A stretch of 64,000 bases of DNA from Azonexus hydrophilus (GTDB taxonomy: Bacteria; Pseudomonadota; Gammaproteobacteria; Burkholderiales; Rhodocyclaceae). Positions 56,985 through 64,000 of this stretch are shown here, one piece after another. The position numbers were made by a program, and so were the translations under genes. The DNA lies in assembly GCF_001956855.1 (NCBI RefSeq), contig NZ_MTHD01000002.1:496001-560000 (forward strand), written 5' to 3'. Each line of letters begins with the position of its first letter. The stretch's first letter is position 1. Under the pieces are notes generated by a model. It worked only from the letters and a program-made list of their open reading frames with translations, did not search any database and had not been told where the DNA came from.

Positions 56985-58562
56985 GTGCGTAACTTTGATG
57001 TGCTCATCATCGGCAGCGGCCTTGCCGGCCAGTCGGCTGCTTTACGGCTTGCCGACCATCGACGCGTTGCACTGATCAGCAAACGCAAGCTTGAGGATTC
57101 GGCTTCGGGATGGGCGCAAGGCGGTATTGCCGCAGTACTTGATAACCGTGATTCGATCGAAGCCCACATTCAGGACACCTTTGTTGCCGGCGCCTGGCTG
57201 AACGACGAGAAGGCGACCCGCTTCGTCGTTGAAAACGGCCGCCGCGCCATCGACTGGCTGATCGAACAGGGTGTTCCCTTCACCAAGGACGAGTCGGGCT
57301 ATCACCTGACCCGTGAAGGCGGCCACAGCGCCCGCCGCGTCATCCACGTGGCCGATGCCACCGGCGCCTCGGTGCAGCAGACGCTGACCGAAAAAGTCCG
57401 CAAGAATCCGAATATCACGGTGTTCGAGGACCATATTGCGGTCGACCTGATTACCGGTCCAAAAATCGGCACCAGCGAAAACCGCTGTTACGGCGCTTAC
57501 GTGCTCAACAGCCAGTCCGGCGAAGTGCTGACCATCGGCGCCTCAAGCACCCTGCTCGCCACCGGCGGTGCCGGCAAGGTCTATCTGTTCACCACCAATC
57601 CCGACACCTCGACCGGCGACGGCATCGCCATGGCCTGGCGGGCCGGTTGTCGGGTCGCCAACATGGAATTCATTCAGTTCCATCCGACCTGCCTGTACCA
57701 CCCCAAGGCCAAGTCCTTCCTGATCTCGGAAGCCGTGCGTGGCGAAGGCGGTCTGCTCAAGCTGCCGGATGGTACGCGTTTCATGCCCGAACACGACGAA
57801 CGCGAGGAACTGGCGCCGCGCGACATCGTCGCCCGTGCCATCGACTTCGAAATGAAGAAACGCGGCCTTGACTGCGTTTATCTGGATATTTCGCACAAGG
57901 GCGAAGCTTTCATCCTCGAGCATTTCCCGAACATCCACGCACGCTGTCTGGAACTTGGCATCGATATCGCGCGCGAGCCGATCCCGGTCGTGCCGGCGGC
58001 GCATTACACGTGCGGTGGCATCGTCTGCGACCTGAAGGGACATACCGACGTCGAAGGCCTTTACGTCGCCGGCGAAGCTTCATGCACCGGCCTGCACGGT
58101 GCAAATCGCCTGGCTTCCAATTCGCTGCTGGAGTGCCTGGTGTTTTCGGAAGCTGCGGTCAACGACATGCTGGCGAAAGAAACGCAGGAACTTCCCGAGT
58201 TGCCGCAATGGGACGAGAGCCGCGTCACCGATGCCGATGAGGAAGTGGTCATTTCCCACAACTGGGACGAATTGCGCCGCTTCATGTGGGACTACGTCGG
58301 CATCGTCCGCACAACCAAGCGCCTGAAGCGTGCCGAACATCGCGTACGCCTGCTCAAGCGCGAAATTCACGAGTTCTACTCGCACTTCCGCGTTAGCCAC
58401 GACTTGATCGAATTGCGCAACCTGGTGTTGACGGCCGAACTGATCATCCGCTGTGCAATGCTGCGCAAGGAAAGTCGCGGTCTGCACTACTCCCGCGATT
58501 ATCCGGAAACTGCCAGCAAGCCGCGCAACACGCTGCTCAGGCAGCGTCGACGGGGTCGTTGA
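56985..58562 (+). CDS. nadB: L-aspartate oxidase
   Basis: A 525-residue flavoenzyme that oxidises aspartate to iminoaspartate, the first step of NAD synthesis. The FAD motif [14 protein letters not shown] is near residue 12, and [29 protein letters not shown] and [20 protein letters not shown] are family motifs. GTG 56985 gives the normal start ([12 protein letters not shown]); the open frame goes back to 56943. It is divergent from rpoE as in E. coli. The last 26 bases overlap the convergent ygfX gene. Confidence 0.95.
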   Translation: MRNFDVLIIGSGLAGQSAALRLADHRRVALISKRKLEDSASGWAQGGIAAVLDNRDSIEAHIQDTFVAGAWLNDEKATRFVVENGRRAIDWLIEQGVPFTKDESGYHLTREGGHSARRVIHVADATGASVQQTLTEKVRKNPNITVFEDHIAVDLITGPKIGTSENRCYGAYVLNSQSGEVLTIGASSTLLATGGAGKVYLFTTNPDTSTGDGIAMAWRAGCRVANMEFIQFHPTCLYHPKAKSFLISEAVRGEGGLLKLPDGTRFMPEHDEREELAPRDIVARAIDFEMKKRGLDCVYLDISHKGEAFILEHFPNIHARCLELGIDIAREPIPVVPAAHYTCGGIVCDLKGHTDVEGLYVAGEASCTGLHGANRLASNSLLECLVFSEAAVNDMLAKETQELPELPQWDESRVTDADEEVVISHNWDELRRFMWDYVGIVRTTKRLKRAEHRVRLLKREIHEFYSHFRVSHDLIELRNLVLTAELIIRCAMLRKESRGLHYSRDYPETASKPRNTLLRQRRRGR

Positions 58563-58974
58563 ATCCGGCGCGCCAGCGCAGGAATACCCGCAGGCGTCGG
58601 AAATCTTCAGGATTTGTGCTGTCGACCGCAATCAGCAGCGTCGTTTTCCTGTTGCTGGCCAGTTTCAGCCGGAGCACGCTCAGCCAGGGATGCACCGTCG
58701 CACCTGGCAGGCAGGAAACAGGCTGGTAGTCGGTTTCGCCCGTCAGCAGGGCCTGCAGGCTACCGTCGCGGGCCAGTCGCAACGCGGAAACTGCTGGTTC
58801 GAGTTGCCGCCAGGCGTGAATGCCGATACCCCAGAAAATAGCCAGCAGGAGTGCCTGCAGCCCGGTATCGCGCGGATAAAACAGGATGACCAGCGAGCCG
58901 CCAAGCATCAGGCCGAACAGCGCGCGATCGAGAAAAAGCGAACGGTGCAGTCCGAGGGTGATCGGAAACTGCAA
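58537..58974 (-). CDS. YgfX-family membrane protein
   Basis: From TTG 58974, preceded by AAGGA, the product is 145 residues. Two close transmembrane segments near residues 22-60 ([17 protein letters not shown] and [18 protein letters not shown]) followed by a soluble C-terminal half with [14 protein letters not shown] and [15 protein letters not shown] are the YgfX/CptA pattern. The E. coli homologue was described as a toxin that inhibits FtsZ and MreB assembly, which is debated. It follows fabF by 23 bases and overlaps the end of convergent nadB by 26. Confidence 0.78.
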   Translation of the reverse strand: MQFPITLGLHRSLFLDRALFGLMLGGSLVILFYPRDTGLQALLLAIFWGIGIHAWRQLEPAVSALRLARDGSLQALLTGETDYQPVSCLPGATVHPWLSVLRLKLASNRKTTLLIAVDSTNPEDFRRLRVFLRWRAGFNDPVDAA

Positions 58975-58997
58975 CGTTCGCTTCCTTGCAAAGACCG

Positions 58998-60242
58998 TCA
59001 GATGCGCTTGAAAACCAGCGAACCGTTGGTCCCGCCGAAGCCGAAGTTGTTCTTCAGCGCCACGTCGATCTTCATTGGCCGCGCCACATTGGCGCAGTAG
59101 TCCAGGTCGCATTCCGGATCCTGGTTGAAGATGTTGATGGTTGGCGGCGAGATCTGGTGATGAATCGCCAGCACCGTGAACAACGATTCAACGCCACCGG
59201 CGCCACCGAGCAGGTGACCGGTCATCGACTTGGTCGAATTGACGACGATCTTGTAGGCTGCGTCACCGAAAGCGGCCTTGATGGCATCCGACTCGTTCTT
59301 GTCGCCAAGCGGCGTCGAGGTGCCGTGAGCGTTGACGTACTGGACGTCGGACGGCGCGATGCCGGCATTCTTCAGTGCGTTGACCATGGAGCGACGCGGG
59401 CCATCCATGTTCGGTGCGGTGATGTGATAAGCATCGGCACTGCGACCGTATCCAGCCACTTCGGCGTAGATTTTTGCGCCACGGGCCTTCGCGTGCTCGT
59501 ACTCTTCGAGCACCAGAACGCCGGCGCCCTCGCCCAGCACGAAGCCGTCGCGATCCTTGTCCCACGGACGACTGGCGGTTGCCGGGTCGTCGTTGCGGGT
59601 GGACAGCGCACGGGCCGCGCAGAAACCGCCCATGCCCAGCGGCGAAACGGTCGATTCGGCACCACCGGCAACCATCACGTCGGCGTCGCCGTACTCGATG
59701 ATGCGGGCAGCTTCGCCGATGGAGTGCGTACCGGTCGTGCAGGCGGTGACGATGGCCAGGTTCGGCCCCTTGAAACCAAACTCGATCGACAGGTTGCCGG
59801 AGATCATGTTGATGATCGAACCGGGAACGAAGAACGGCGAGACCTTGCGCACACCGGCGGCGTTGTATTCGTCCTTGGTTTCCTCGATCAGCGGCAGACC
59901 GCCGATGCCGGAACCGATGGCAACACCGACGCGCTCGGGGTCGGCAGCGCCTTCCTGGTCGAGACCAGCGTCACGTACGGCCTGCATGCCGGCAGCCAGT
60001 CCGTAATGGATGAACCGGTCCATCCGGCGGGCATCCTTGGCGGAAATGTACTGGGTTATGTCGAAATTCTTGACCTCGCCGGCAAACTGGACCGGGAAGG
60101 TGGAGGTGTCGAAGCGGGTAACAGGGGCGATACCGGAACGGCCGGCAATGATGTTCTGCCAACCTTCTTCAACGCTGTTGCCGACCGGGGAAATCAGCCC
60201 GAGGCCGGTGATGACGACTCTACGACGTGCCAAGATATGCAC
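58998..60242 (-). CDS. fabF: 3-oxoacyl-[acyl-carrier-protein] synthase II
   Basis: A 414-residue condensing enzyme of fatty acid elongation. The catalytic Cys is in [16 protein letters not shown] near residue 163, and the two His are in [12 protein letters not shown] and [15 protein letters not shown]. It takes malonyl-ACP and an acyl-ACP to give the 3-oxo product. It follows acpP by 66 bases with a hairpin between, so its level may differ from that of acpP. It is a useful comparison for the degenerate protein at 23143-24558. Confidence 0.97.
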   Translation of the reverse strand: MHILARRRVVITGLGLISPVGNSVEEGWQNIIAGRSGIAPVTRFDTSTFPVQFAGEVKNFDITQYISAKDARRMDRFIHYGLAAGMQAVRDAGLDQEGAADPERVGVAIGSGIGGLPLIEETKDEYNAAGVRKVSPFFVPGSIINMISGNLSIEFGFKGPNLAIVTACTTGTHSIGEAARIIEYGDADVMVAGGAESTVSPLGMGGFCAARALSTRNDDPATASRPWDKDRDGFVLGEGAGVLVLEEYEHAKARGAKIYAEVAGYGRSADAYHITAPNMDGPRRSMVNALKNAGIAPSDVQYVNAHGTSTPLGDKNESDAIKAAFGDAAYKIVVNSTKSMTGHLLGGAGGVESLFTVLAIHHQISPPTINIFNQDPECDLDYCANVARPMKIDVALKNNFGFGGTNGSLVFKRI

Positions 60243-60254
60243 TCCGAAAGCAAA

Positions 60255-60285
60255 AATAGCAAAGCCGGCCTTGGTGGCCGGCCTT
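60255..60285 (-). terminator. hairpin between acpP and fabF, possible attenuator
   Basis: On the minus strand GCCGGCC-ACCAA-GGCCGGC is followed by TTTGCTATTTTTGC. The stem is strong but the T-tract is broken, so it may only partly stop transcription, consistent with the much higher demand for acpP. Confidence 0.55.
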
Positions 60286-60308
60286 GCCTGGTTGAAACCG
60301 GAATTGGC

Positions 60309-60545
60309 TTACTGCTTGTTAGCGAGGATGTAATCGACAGCCTGCTGGACGGTCGTGATCTTCTCGGCCTGGTCATCCGGAATTTCGCATTCGAATTCCT
60401 CTTCCAGCGCCATGACCAGCTCGACAGTGTCCAGGGAATCCGCGCCCAGATCGTCGACGAAAGAGGACTCGTTCTTGATGTCCGCTTCGTTCACGCCCAG
60501 TTGTTCGGCGACGATCTTCTTGACGCGCTCTACGATGTTATCCAT
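60309..60545 (-). CDS. acpP: Acyl carrier protein
   Basis: A 78-residue acidic helical protein carrying growing acyl chains. The phosphopantetheine site is the Ser in [18 protein letters not shown] near residue 37, loaded by the AcpS encoded at 46727. GGAAGGAG stands ahead of the ATG. It lies 72 bases downstream of fabG. Confidence 0.97.
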   Translation of the reverse strand: MDNIVERVKKIVAEQLGVNEADIKNESSFVDDLGADSLDTVELVMALEEEFECEIPDDQAEKITTVQQAVDYILANKQ

Positions 60546-60617
60546 TCGAAAAACTCCTTCCCCTCGGGGTACGAAAAAAAACGTGTTGATTCTACCAAAA
60601 GCCGGGACTTGGTGAAA

Positions 60618-61358
60618 TCAATCCATGAACATGCCGCCATTCACATGCACGGTGGTACCCGTAACATAAGAGGCAGCGGGAGAAACCAGGAAGCCGACCG
60701 CACCGGCGACGTCTTCAGGTGTGCCGGCACGCGCCAGCGGAATCGAGGCCAGCATCGTGGCTTTTTGTTCTTCGGTCAAGGCATGCGTCATGTCGGTCGC
60801 AATAAAACCTGGCGCAACACAGTTGACCGTGATGTTGCGGCTGCCCAGTTCGCGGGCCAGCGACCGGGAAAGACCGGCGACACCGGCCTTCGCCGCGCAG
60901 TAATTGGCCTGCCCGGCATTGCCGGAATAGCCGACCACCGACGAGATATTGACGATACGGCCGAAGCGGGCCTTCATCATGCCGCGCATGACGCCACGCG
61001 ACAGGCGGAAGACCGCTTTCAGGTTGGTATCGATGACGGCATCCCATTCGTCGTCGCCCATGCGCATCGTCAGGTTGTCGCGGGTGATGCCGGCGTTGTT
61101 GACGAGCACGGTGATGGCGCCGAATTCCTTGGCGACTTCAGCCAGGACGGCATCGGTCTGGGTTGTATCGGTGACGTTGAGCACTACGCCACGGCCCTTG
61201 ATGCCGGCTTCGCCGAGGTAAGTCGAAATCTGTCCGGCGCCGGCTTCGCTGGTCGCCGTGCCGATCACCGTTGCCCCCTGGCGACCCAGTTCGAGCGCGA
61301 TGGCGCGGCCGATGCCGCGAGTGGCGCCAGTAACCAGCGCAATCTTGTCATTCAGCAT
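60618..61358 (-). CDS. fabG: 3-oxoacyl-[acyl-carrier-protein] reductase
   Basis: A 246-residue short-chain dehydrogenase. The NADPH loop is TGATRGIGRAIALEL near residue 11, and the catalytic Ser, Tyr and Lys are in NISSVVGYSGNAGQANYCAA followed by KAG. It reduces 3-oxoacyl-ACP in fatty acid elongation. The ATG at 61358 lies four bases after the fabD stop. Confidence 0.97.
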   Translation of the reverse strand: MLNDKIALVTGATRGIGRAIALELGRQGATVIGTATSEAGAGQISTYLGEAGIKGRGVVLNVTDTTQTDAVLAEVAKEFGAITVLVNNAGITRDNLTMRMGDDEWDAVIDTNLKAVFRLSRGVMRGMMKARFGRIVNISSVVGYSGNAGQANYCAAKAGVAGLSRSLARELGSRNITVNCVAPGFIATDMTHALTEEQKATMLASIPLARAGTPEDVAGAVGFLVSPAASYVTGTTVHVNGGMFMD

Positions 61359-61362
61359 GCGA

Positions 61363-62289
61363 TCACTCCAGGCCGAGGTTGGCTTCGATAGCCGCAGCGT
61401 CAGCCAGCGCAACGCCAGTAACGCCATCGGCACAACGCTTGGTCAGTCCGGCCAGGACCTTGCCCGGGCCGCACTCTGCTACGGTCGACACGCCCATGGC
61501 GGCCATTTTCTGGATGGTCTCGACCCAGCGCACAGGGTTGTAGGCCTGGCGCACCAGCGCATCCTTGATCCGGGCTGGATCGATCTCGATCTCGACATCG
61601 ACATTGTTGATCACCGGAATTTTTGGCGCGTTCAGCGTCAGTTCGGCCAATCGTGCCGCCAGCTTGTCGGCAGCCGGGCGAATCAGCGACGAATGGAACG
61701 GCGCCGACACTGGCAGGGCCTTGGCCATCTTGGCACCCCGTGCCTTGCAGGCATCCATGGCGCGTTCGACGGCGCCTTTGTGGCCAGCGATCACGGTTTG
61801 ACCGTTGGCGTTGAAATTGACCGGTTCGACAATTTCACCCTGCGCGGCTTCGGCACAGGCGGCAACGATGCCGGCGTTGTCCAGGCCAAGCACGGCAGCC
61901 ATCGCACCGGTGCCGAGCGGCACGGCTTCCTGCATGGCAGCGGCGCGCAGGCGAACCAGCGGCACGGCATCCTTGAAGTCGATGACACCGGCGGCGACCA
62001 GCGCCGAATATTCGCCGAGGCTGTGCCCTGCGACGACGGTCGGCATCTTGCCGCCCTTCTCGCACCACAGACGCCAGGCGGCGATACCGGCGGTGAGCAT
62101 CACCGGCTGGGTATTGACGGTTTGTGTCAGCACTTCGGCCGGACCTTCGGCAACCATCGCCCACAGGTCGTCGCCGAGGGCGGCGGAGGCTTCGTCAAAG
62201 GTGGCGCGAACCACTGCGGCATCGCCGTAGGCGGCCATCATGCCAACGCTCTGCGAGCCCTGGCCGGGAAATACGAAAGCAAAAGACAT
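61363..62289 (-). CDS. fabD: Malonyl-CoA:ACP transacylase
   Basis: A 308-residue acyltransferase that moves malonyl from CoA to AcpP. The nucleophile Ser is in VVAGHSLGEYSALVAAG near residue 92, the start AFVFPGQGSQSVGMM is the family motif, and the catalytic His is in PVSAPFHSSLIRPA near 200. It follows fabH by 17 bases. Confidence 0.97.
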   Translation of the reverse strand: MSFAFVFPGQGSQSVGMMAAYGDAAVVRATFDEASAALGDDLWAMVAEGPAEVLTQTVNTQPVMLTAGIAAWRLWCEKGGKMPTVVAGHSLGEYSALVAAGVIDFKDAVPLVRLRAAAMQEAVPLGTGAMAAVLGLDNAGIVAACAEAAQGEIVEPVNFNANGQTVIAGHKGAVERAMDACKARGAKMAKALPVSAPFHSSLIRPAADKLAARLAELTLNAPKIPVINNVDVEIEIDPARIKDALVRQAYNPVRWVETIQKMAAMGVSTVAECGPGKVLAGLTKRCADGVTGVALADAAAIEANLGLE

Positions 62290-62306
62290 GGTCCAGTCTC
62301 CTGATG

Positions 62307-63266
62307 TCAGAATTCGAGCAGGGCTGCGCCCCAGGTGAAACCGCCACCGACGCCTTCAAGCAGGACCTTGTGGCCACGCTGGATGCGTCCGTCACGGACG
62401 GCCTCGTCAAGCGCCAGCGGCACCGAGGCGGCAGAGGTATTGCCATGGCGATCGACGGAGACGATCACCCGTTCGCGATCAACACCCAGCTTTTTGCCGG
62501 TGGCCTCGATGATGCGGATATTGGCCTGATGCGGAATCAGCCAGTCAACCGCGGTGGTGGCAATGCCGGCGGTTGCACAGACTTCTTCGGCGACCTCGGC
62601 CAGCACCTTCACGGCAAACTTGAAAACGGCCTGACCATCCATGCGCAGGAAGGGGTCGCCGGTCACCTGGCCACCACAGATCTGCCCCGGGACGTTGAGG
62701 ATGCCGCTCTGGCTGCCGTCGGCGTGCATCGCGGTGGCCAGGATACCAGGCTTGTCGGAGGCTCCCAGCACGACGGCGCCGGCGCCGTCGCCGAACAGCA
62801 CGCAGGTGCCACGGTCGCTCCAGTCAAGGATGCGGGAAAAGACTTCGGCGCCGATCACCAGCGCTTTGCTGTGGCTGCCGGATGCGATGAATTTCTCGGC
62901 AATGCCCAGTGCGTAGGTGAAACCGGCACACACGGCCTGGACGTCGAAAGCCGCGGCGCCCTTGTTGCCGAGCCTGCCCTGGATGATGCAGGCGGTGCTT
63001 GGGAATATGTAGTCCGGGGTCGAGGTTGCGACGATGATCAAATCGAGGTCGGCGGCAGCGATACCAGCCATTTCCAGCGCACGCTGCGCGGCGATCAGGC
63101 CGAGTTCGCTCGAGGTCGTACCAGGCTCTGCCAGATGACGGCTGCGGATGCCTGTACGCGTCACGATCCACTCGTCGTTGGTCTCGATACCGCGTGCCGC
63201 CAGATCGGCATTGCTGACCGGGCTGCCCGGCAGATAGCTGCCGGTGCCAATCACACGTGCATACAT
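62307..63266 (-). CDS. fabH: 3-oxoacyl-[acyl-carrier-protein] synthase III
   Basis: A 319-residue enzyme that starts fatty acid synthesis from acetyl-CoA and malonyl-ACP. The catalytic Cys is in [17 protein letters not shown] near residue 113, His and Asn in [14 protein letters not shown] near 245, and the last Asn in [11 protein letters not shown] near 275. Its start abuts the plsX stop. Confidence 0.97.
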   Translation of the reverse strand: MYARVIGTGSYLPGSPVSNADLAARGIETNDEWIVTRTGIRSRHLAEPGTTSSELGLIAAQRALEMAGIAAADLDLIIVATSTPDYIFPSTACIIQGRLGNKGAAAFDVQAVCAGFTYALGIAEKFIASGSHSKALVIGAEVFSRILDWSDRGTCVLFGDGAGAVVLGASDKPGILATAMHADGSQSGILNVPGQICGGQVTGDPFLRMDGQAVFKFAVKVLAEVAEEVCATAGIATTAVDWLIPHQANIRIIEATGKKLGVDRERVIVSVDRHGNTSAASVPLALDEAVRDGRIQRGHKVLLEGVGGGFTWGAALLEF

Positions 63267-64000
63267 TCAGACATTCTCCACAGTGGCGAGCGGTGCCGCA
63301 CTTGTTTGGGTCAGGCGCCCGGTAATGCGCTCCAGCACGCGATTTTCCGCGGCATCGTAGGCGCGGGATATGGCATTGCCAAAAGACAACTCGTCGGCCG
63401 AGCCGTGGCTCTTGACCGAGATGCCCTTGAGCCCCAGCAGGATCGCGCCGTTGTAGCGGCGATGGTCGAAACGCCGCTTGAAGTTGTTCAGGACAGAGAT
63501 GGCGATCAGTGCGGCCAGCTTGGTCAGCCAGTTGCGCTTGAATTCGCTGCGCAGCGACGACGCAAGCATCTGCGCCAAGCCTTCGGATGTCTTCAGGGCG
63601 ACGTTGCCGACAAAGCCGTCGCAGACGATGACGTCCGCTTCACCCTTGTAGATGCCGTCTCCCTCGACATTGCCGATGAAGTTGAGATCCGAGCCACGCA
63701 GCAGTTCGGCTGCGGCCTTGACCACTTCGTTACCCTTGATCTCTTCTTCGCCGATGTTGAGGATGCCGACCGTCGGCCGTTCCTTGTGTTCCATCGCGGC
63801 TACCAGCATGGCGCCCATGATGCCGAACTGGAGCAGGTGCTCCGGTGCGCAATCGACATTGGCGCCAAGGTCCAGCATGTGCGTATGGCCGTTGACCGTC
63901 GGCAGCGGCGCGCAGATTGCCGGCCGGTCGATGCCGGGCAGCATTTTCAGCACGAAGCGTGAGATCGCCATCAGCGCGCCGGTGTTGCCGGCGGAAACGC
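63267..64000 (-). CDS. plsX: Phosphate acyltransferase PlsX, C-terminal part
   Basis: The gene continues beyond the right edge of the window. The visible 244 or so residues include [56 protein letters not shown] and [16 protein letters not shown], all typical of PlsX, which makes acyl phosphate from acyl-ACP for phospholipid synthesis. An internal ATG at 63971 is not the true start because the conserved motif extends past it. Upstream in such operons one expects rpmF and yceD, outside the window. Confidence 0.95.
   Translation of the reverse strand, partial: VSAGNTGALMAISRFVLKMLPGIDRPAICAPLPTVNGHTHMLDLGANVDCAPEHLLQFGIMGAMLVAAMEHKERPTVGILNIGEEEIKGNEVVKAAAELLRGSDLNFIGNVEGDGIYKGEADVIVCDGFVGNVALKTSEGLAQMLASSLRSEFKRNWLTKLAALIAISVLNNFKRRFDHRRYNGAILLGLKGISVKSHGSADELSFGNAISRAYDAAENRVLERITGRLTQTSAAPLATVENV

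Noticed and set aside
58986-61391. 801-codon open frame antisense to fabF, acpP and fabG
   Set aside because: It crosses three conserved genes and their spacers on the opposite strand, with a composition typical of antisense GC-rich frames.
62124-63962. 612-codon open frame antisense to fabD, fabH and plsX
   Set aside because: All conserved motifs are on the other strand.

Overview
The window looks like a stretch of a betaproteobacterial chromosome, most likely Rhodocyclales (Dechloromonas/Azonexus-like). Supporting signs are the high GC of the housekeeping genes, an EarP plus arginine-32 type EF-P pair, a type 2 ArgC, and gene orders shared with other Proteobacteria: uvrC-pgsA-tRNA(Gly)-tRNA(Cys)-tRNA(Leu), nadB<>rpoE-rseC-mucD-lepA-lepB-rnc-era-recO-pdxJ-acpS, and plsX-fabH-fabD-fabG-acpP-fabF. 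The genus is inference from memory, not from a search.

Layout. 1-5.3 kb: the start of mutS (minus strand), then an accessory unit on the plus strand with a HipB-like antitoxin, a HipA-like kinase and a PLD-nuclease/SF2-helicase/DUF3427 protein. 5.3-12.6 kb: lplT, a LysR regulator, alr, radA and a lone FtsX-type ABC permease. 12.6-17.5 kb: a partner-switching signalling cluster with an RsbW-type ATPase, a FecR protein, an OmpA-like lipoprotein, a CHASE2-SpoIIE phosphatase, a metallo-beta-lactamase-fold enzyme and a STAS antagonist. 17.6-21.2 kb: a YgiQ radical SAM protein, a truncated hemoglobin and an esterase. 21.2-31.3 kb: a less GC-rich partial type VI secretion locus with an M15 peptidase, PAAR, a membrane-anchored degenerate ketoacyl-synthase-fold protein, TssM, TagF, BON-OmpA and TssA; the sheath, baseplate, Hcp and VgrG genes are not in the window. 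31.4-35.3 kb: a probable stress cassette of small proteins followed by phosphoketolase. 35.5-38.8 kb: DUF1178, four tRNAs, pgsA and uvrC. 38.9-47.9 kb: earP-efp, argC, an ABC-F ATPase, methyltransferases, arfB, nagZ, acpS and pdxJ. 48-56.8 kb: a trypsin-like peptidase inserted beside recO, then the era-rnc-lepB-lepA block and the sigma-E block. 57-64 kb: nadB, ygfX and the fatty-acid synthesis operon, running into plsX at the window edge.

The parts most worth a second look are the pseudo-ketoacyl-synthase in the T6SS locus, the CHASE2/FecR/OmpA partner-switch cluster, the HipBA-helicase unit with its dyads, the absence of rseA and rseB beside rpoE, a 27% GC patch inside nagZ, and a dispersed GCGGTCGACCGC-centred motif with A-rich flanks.
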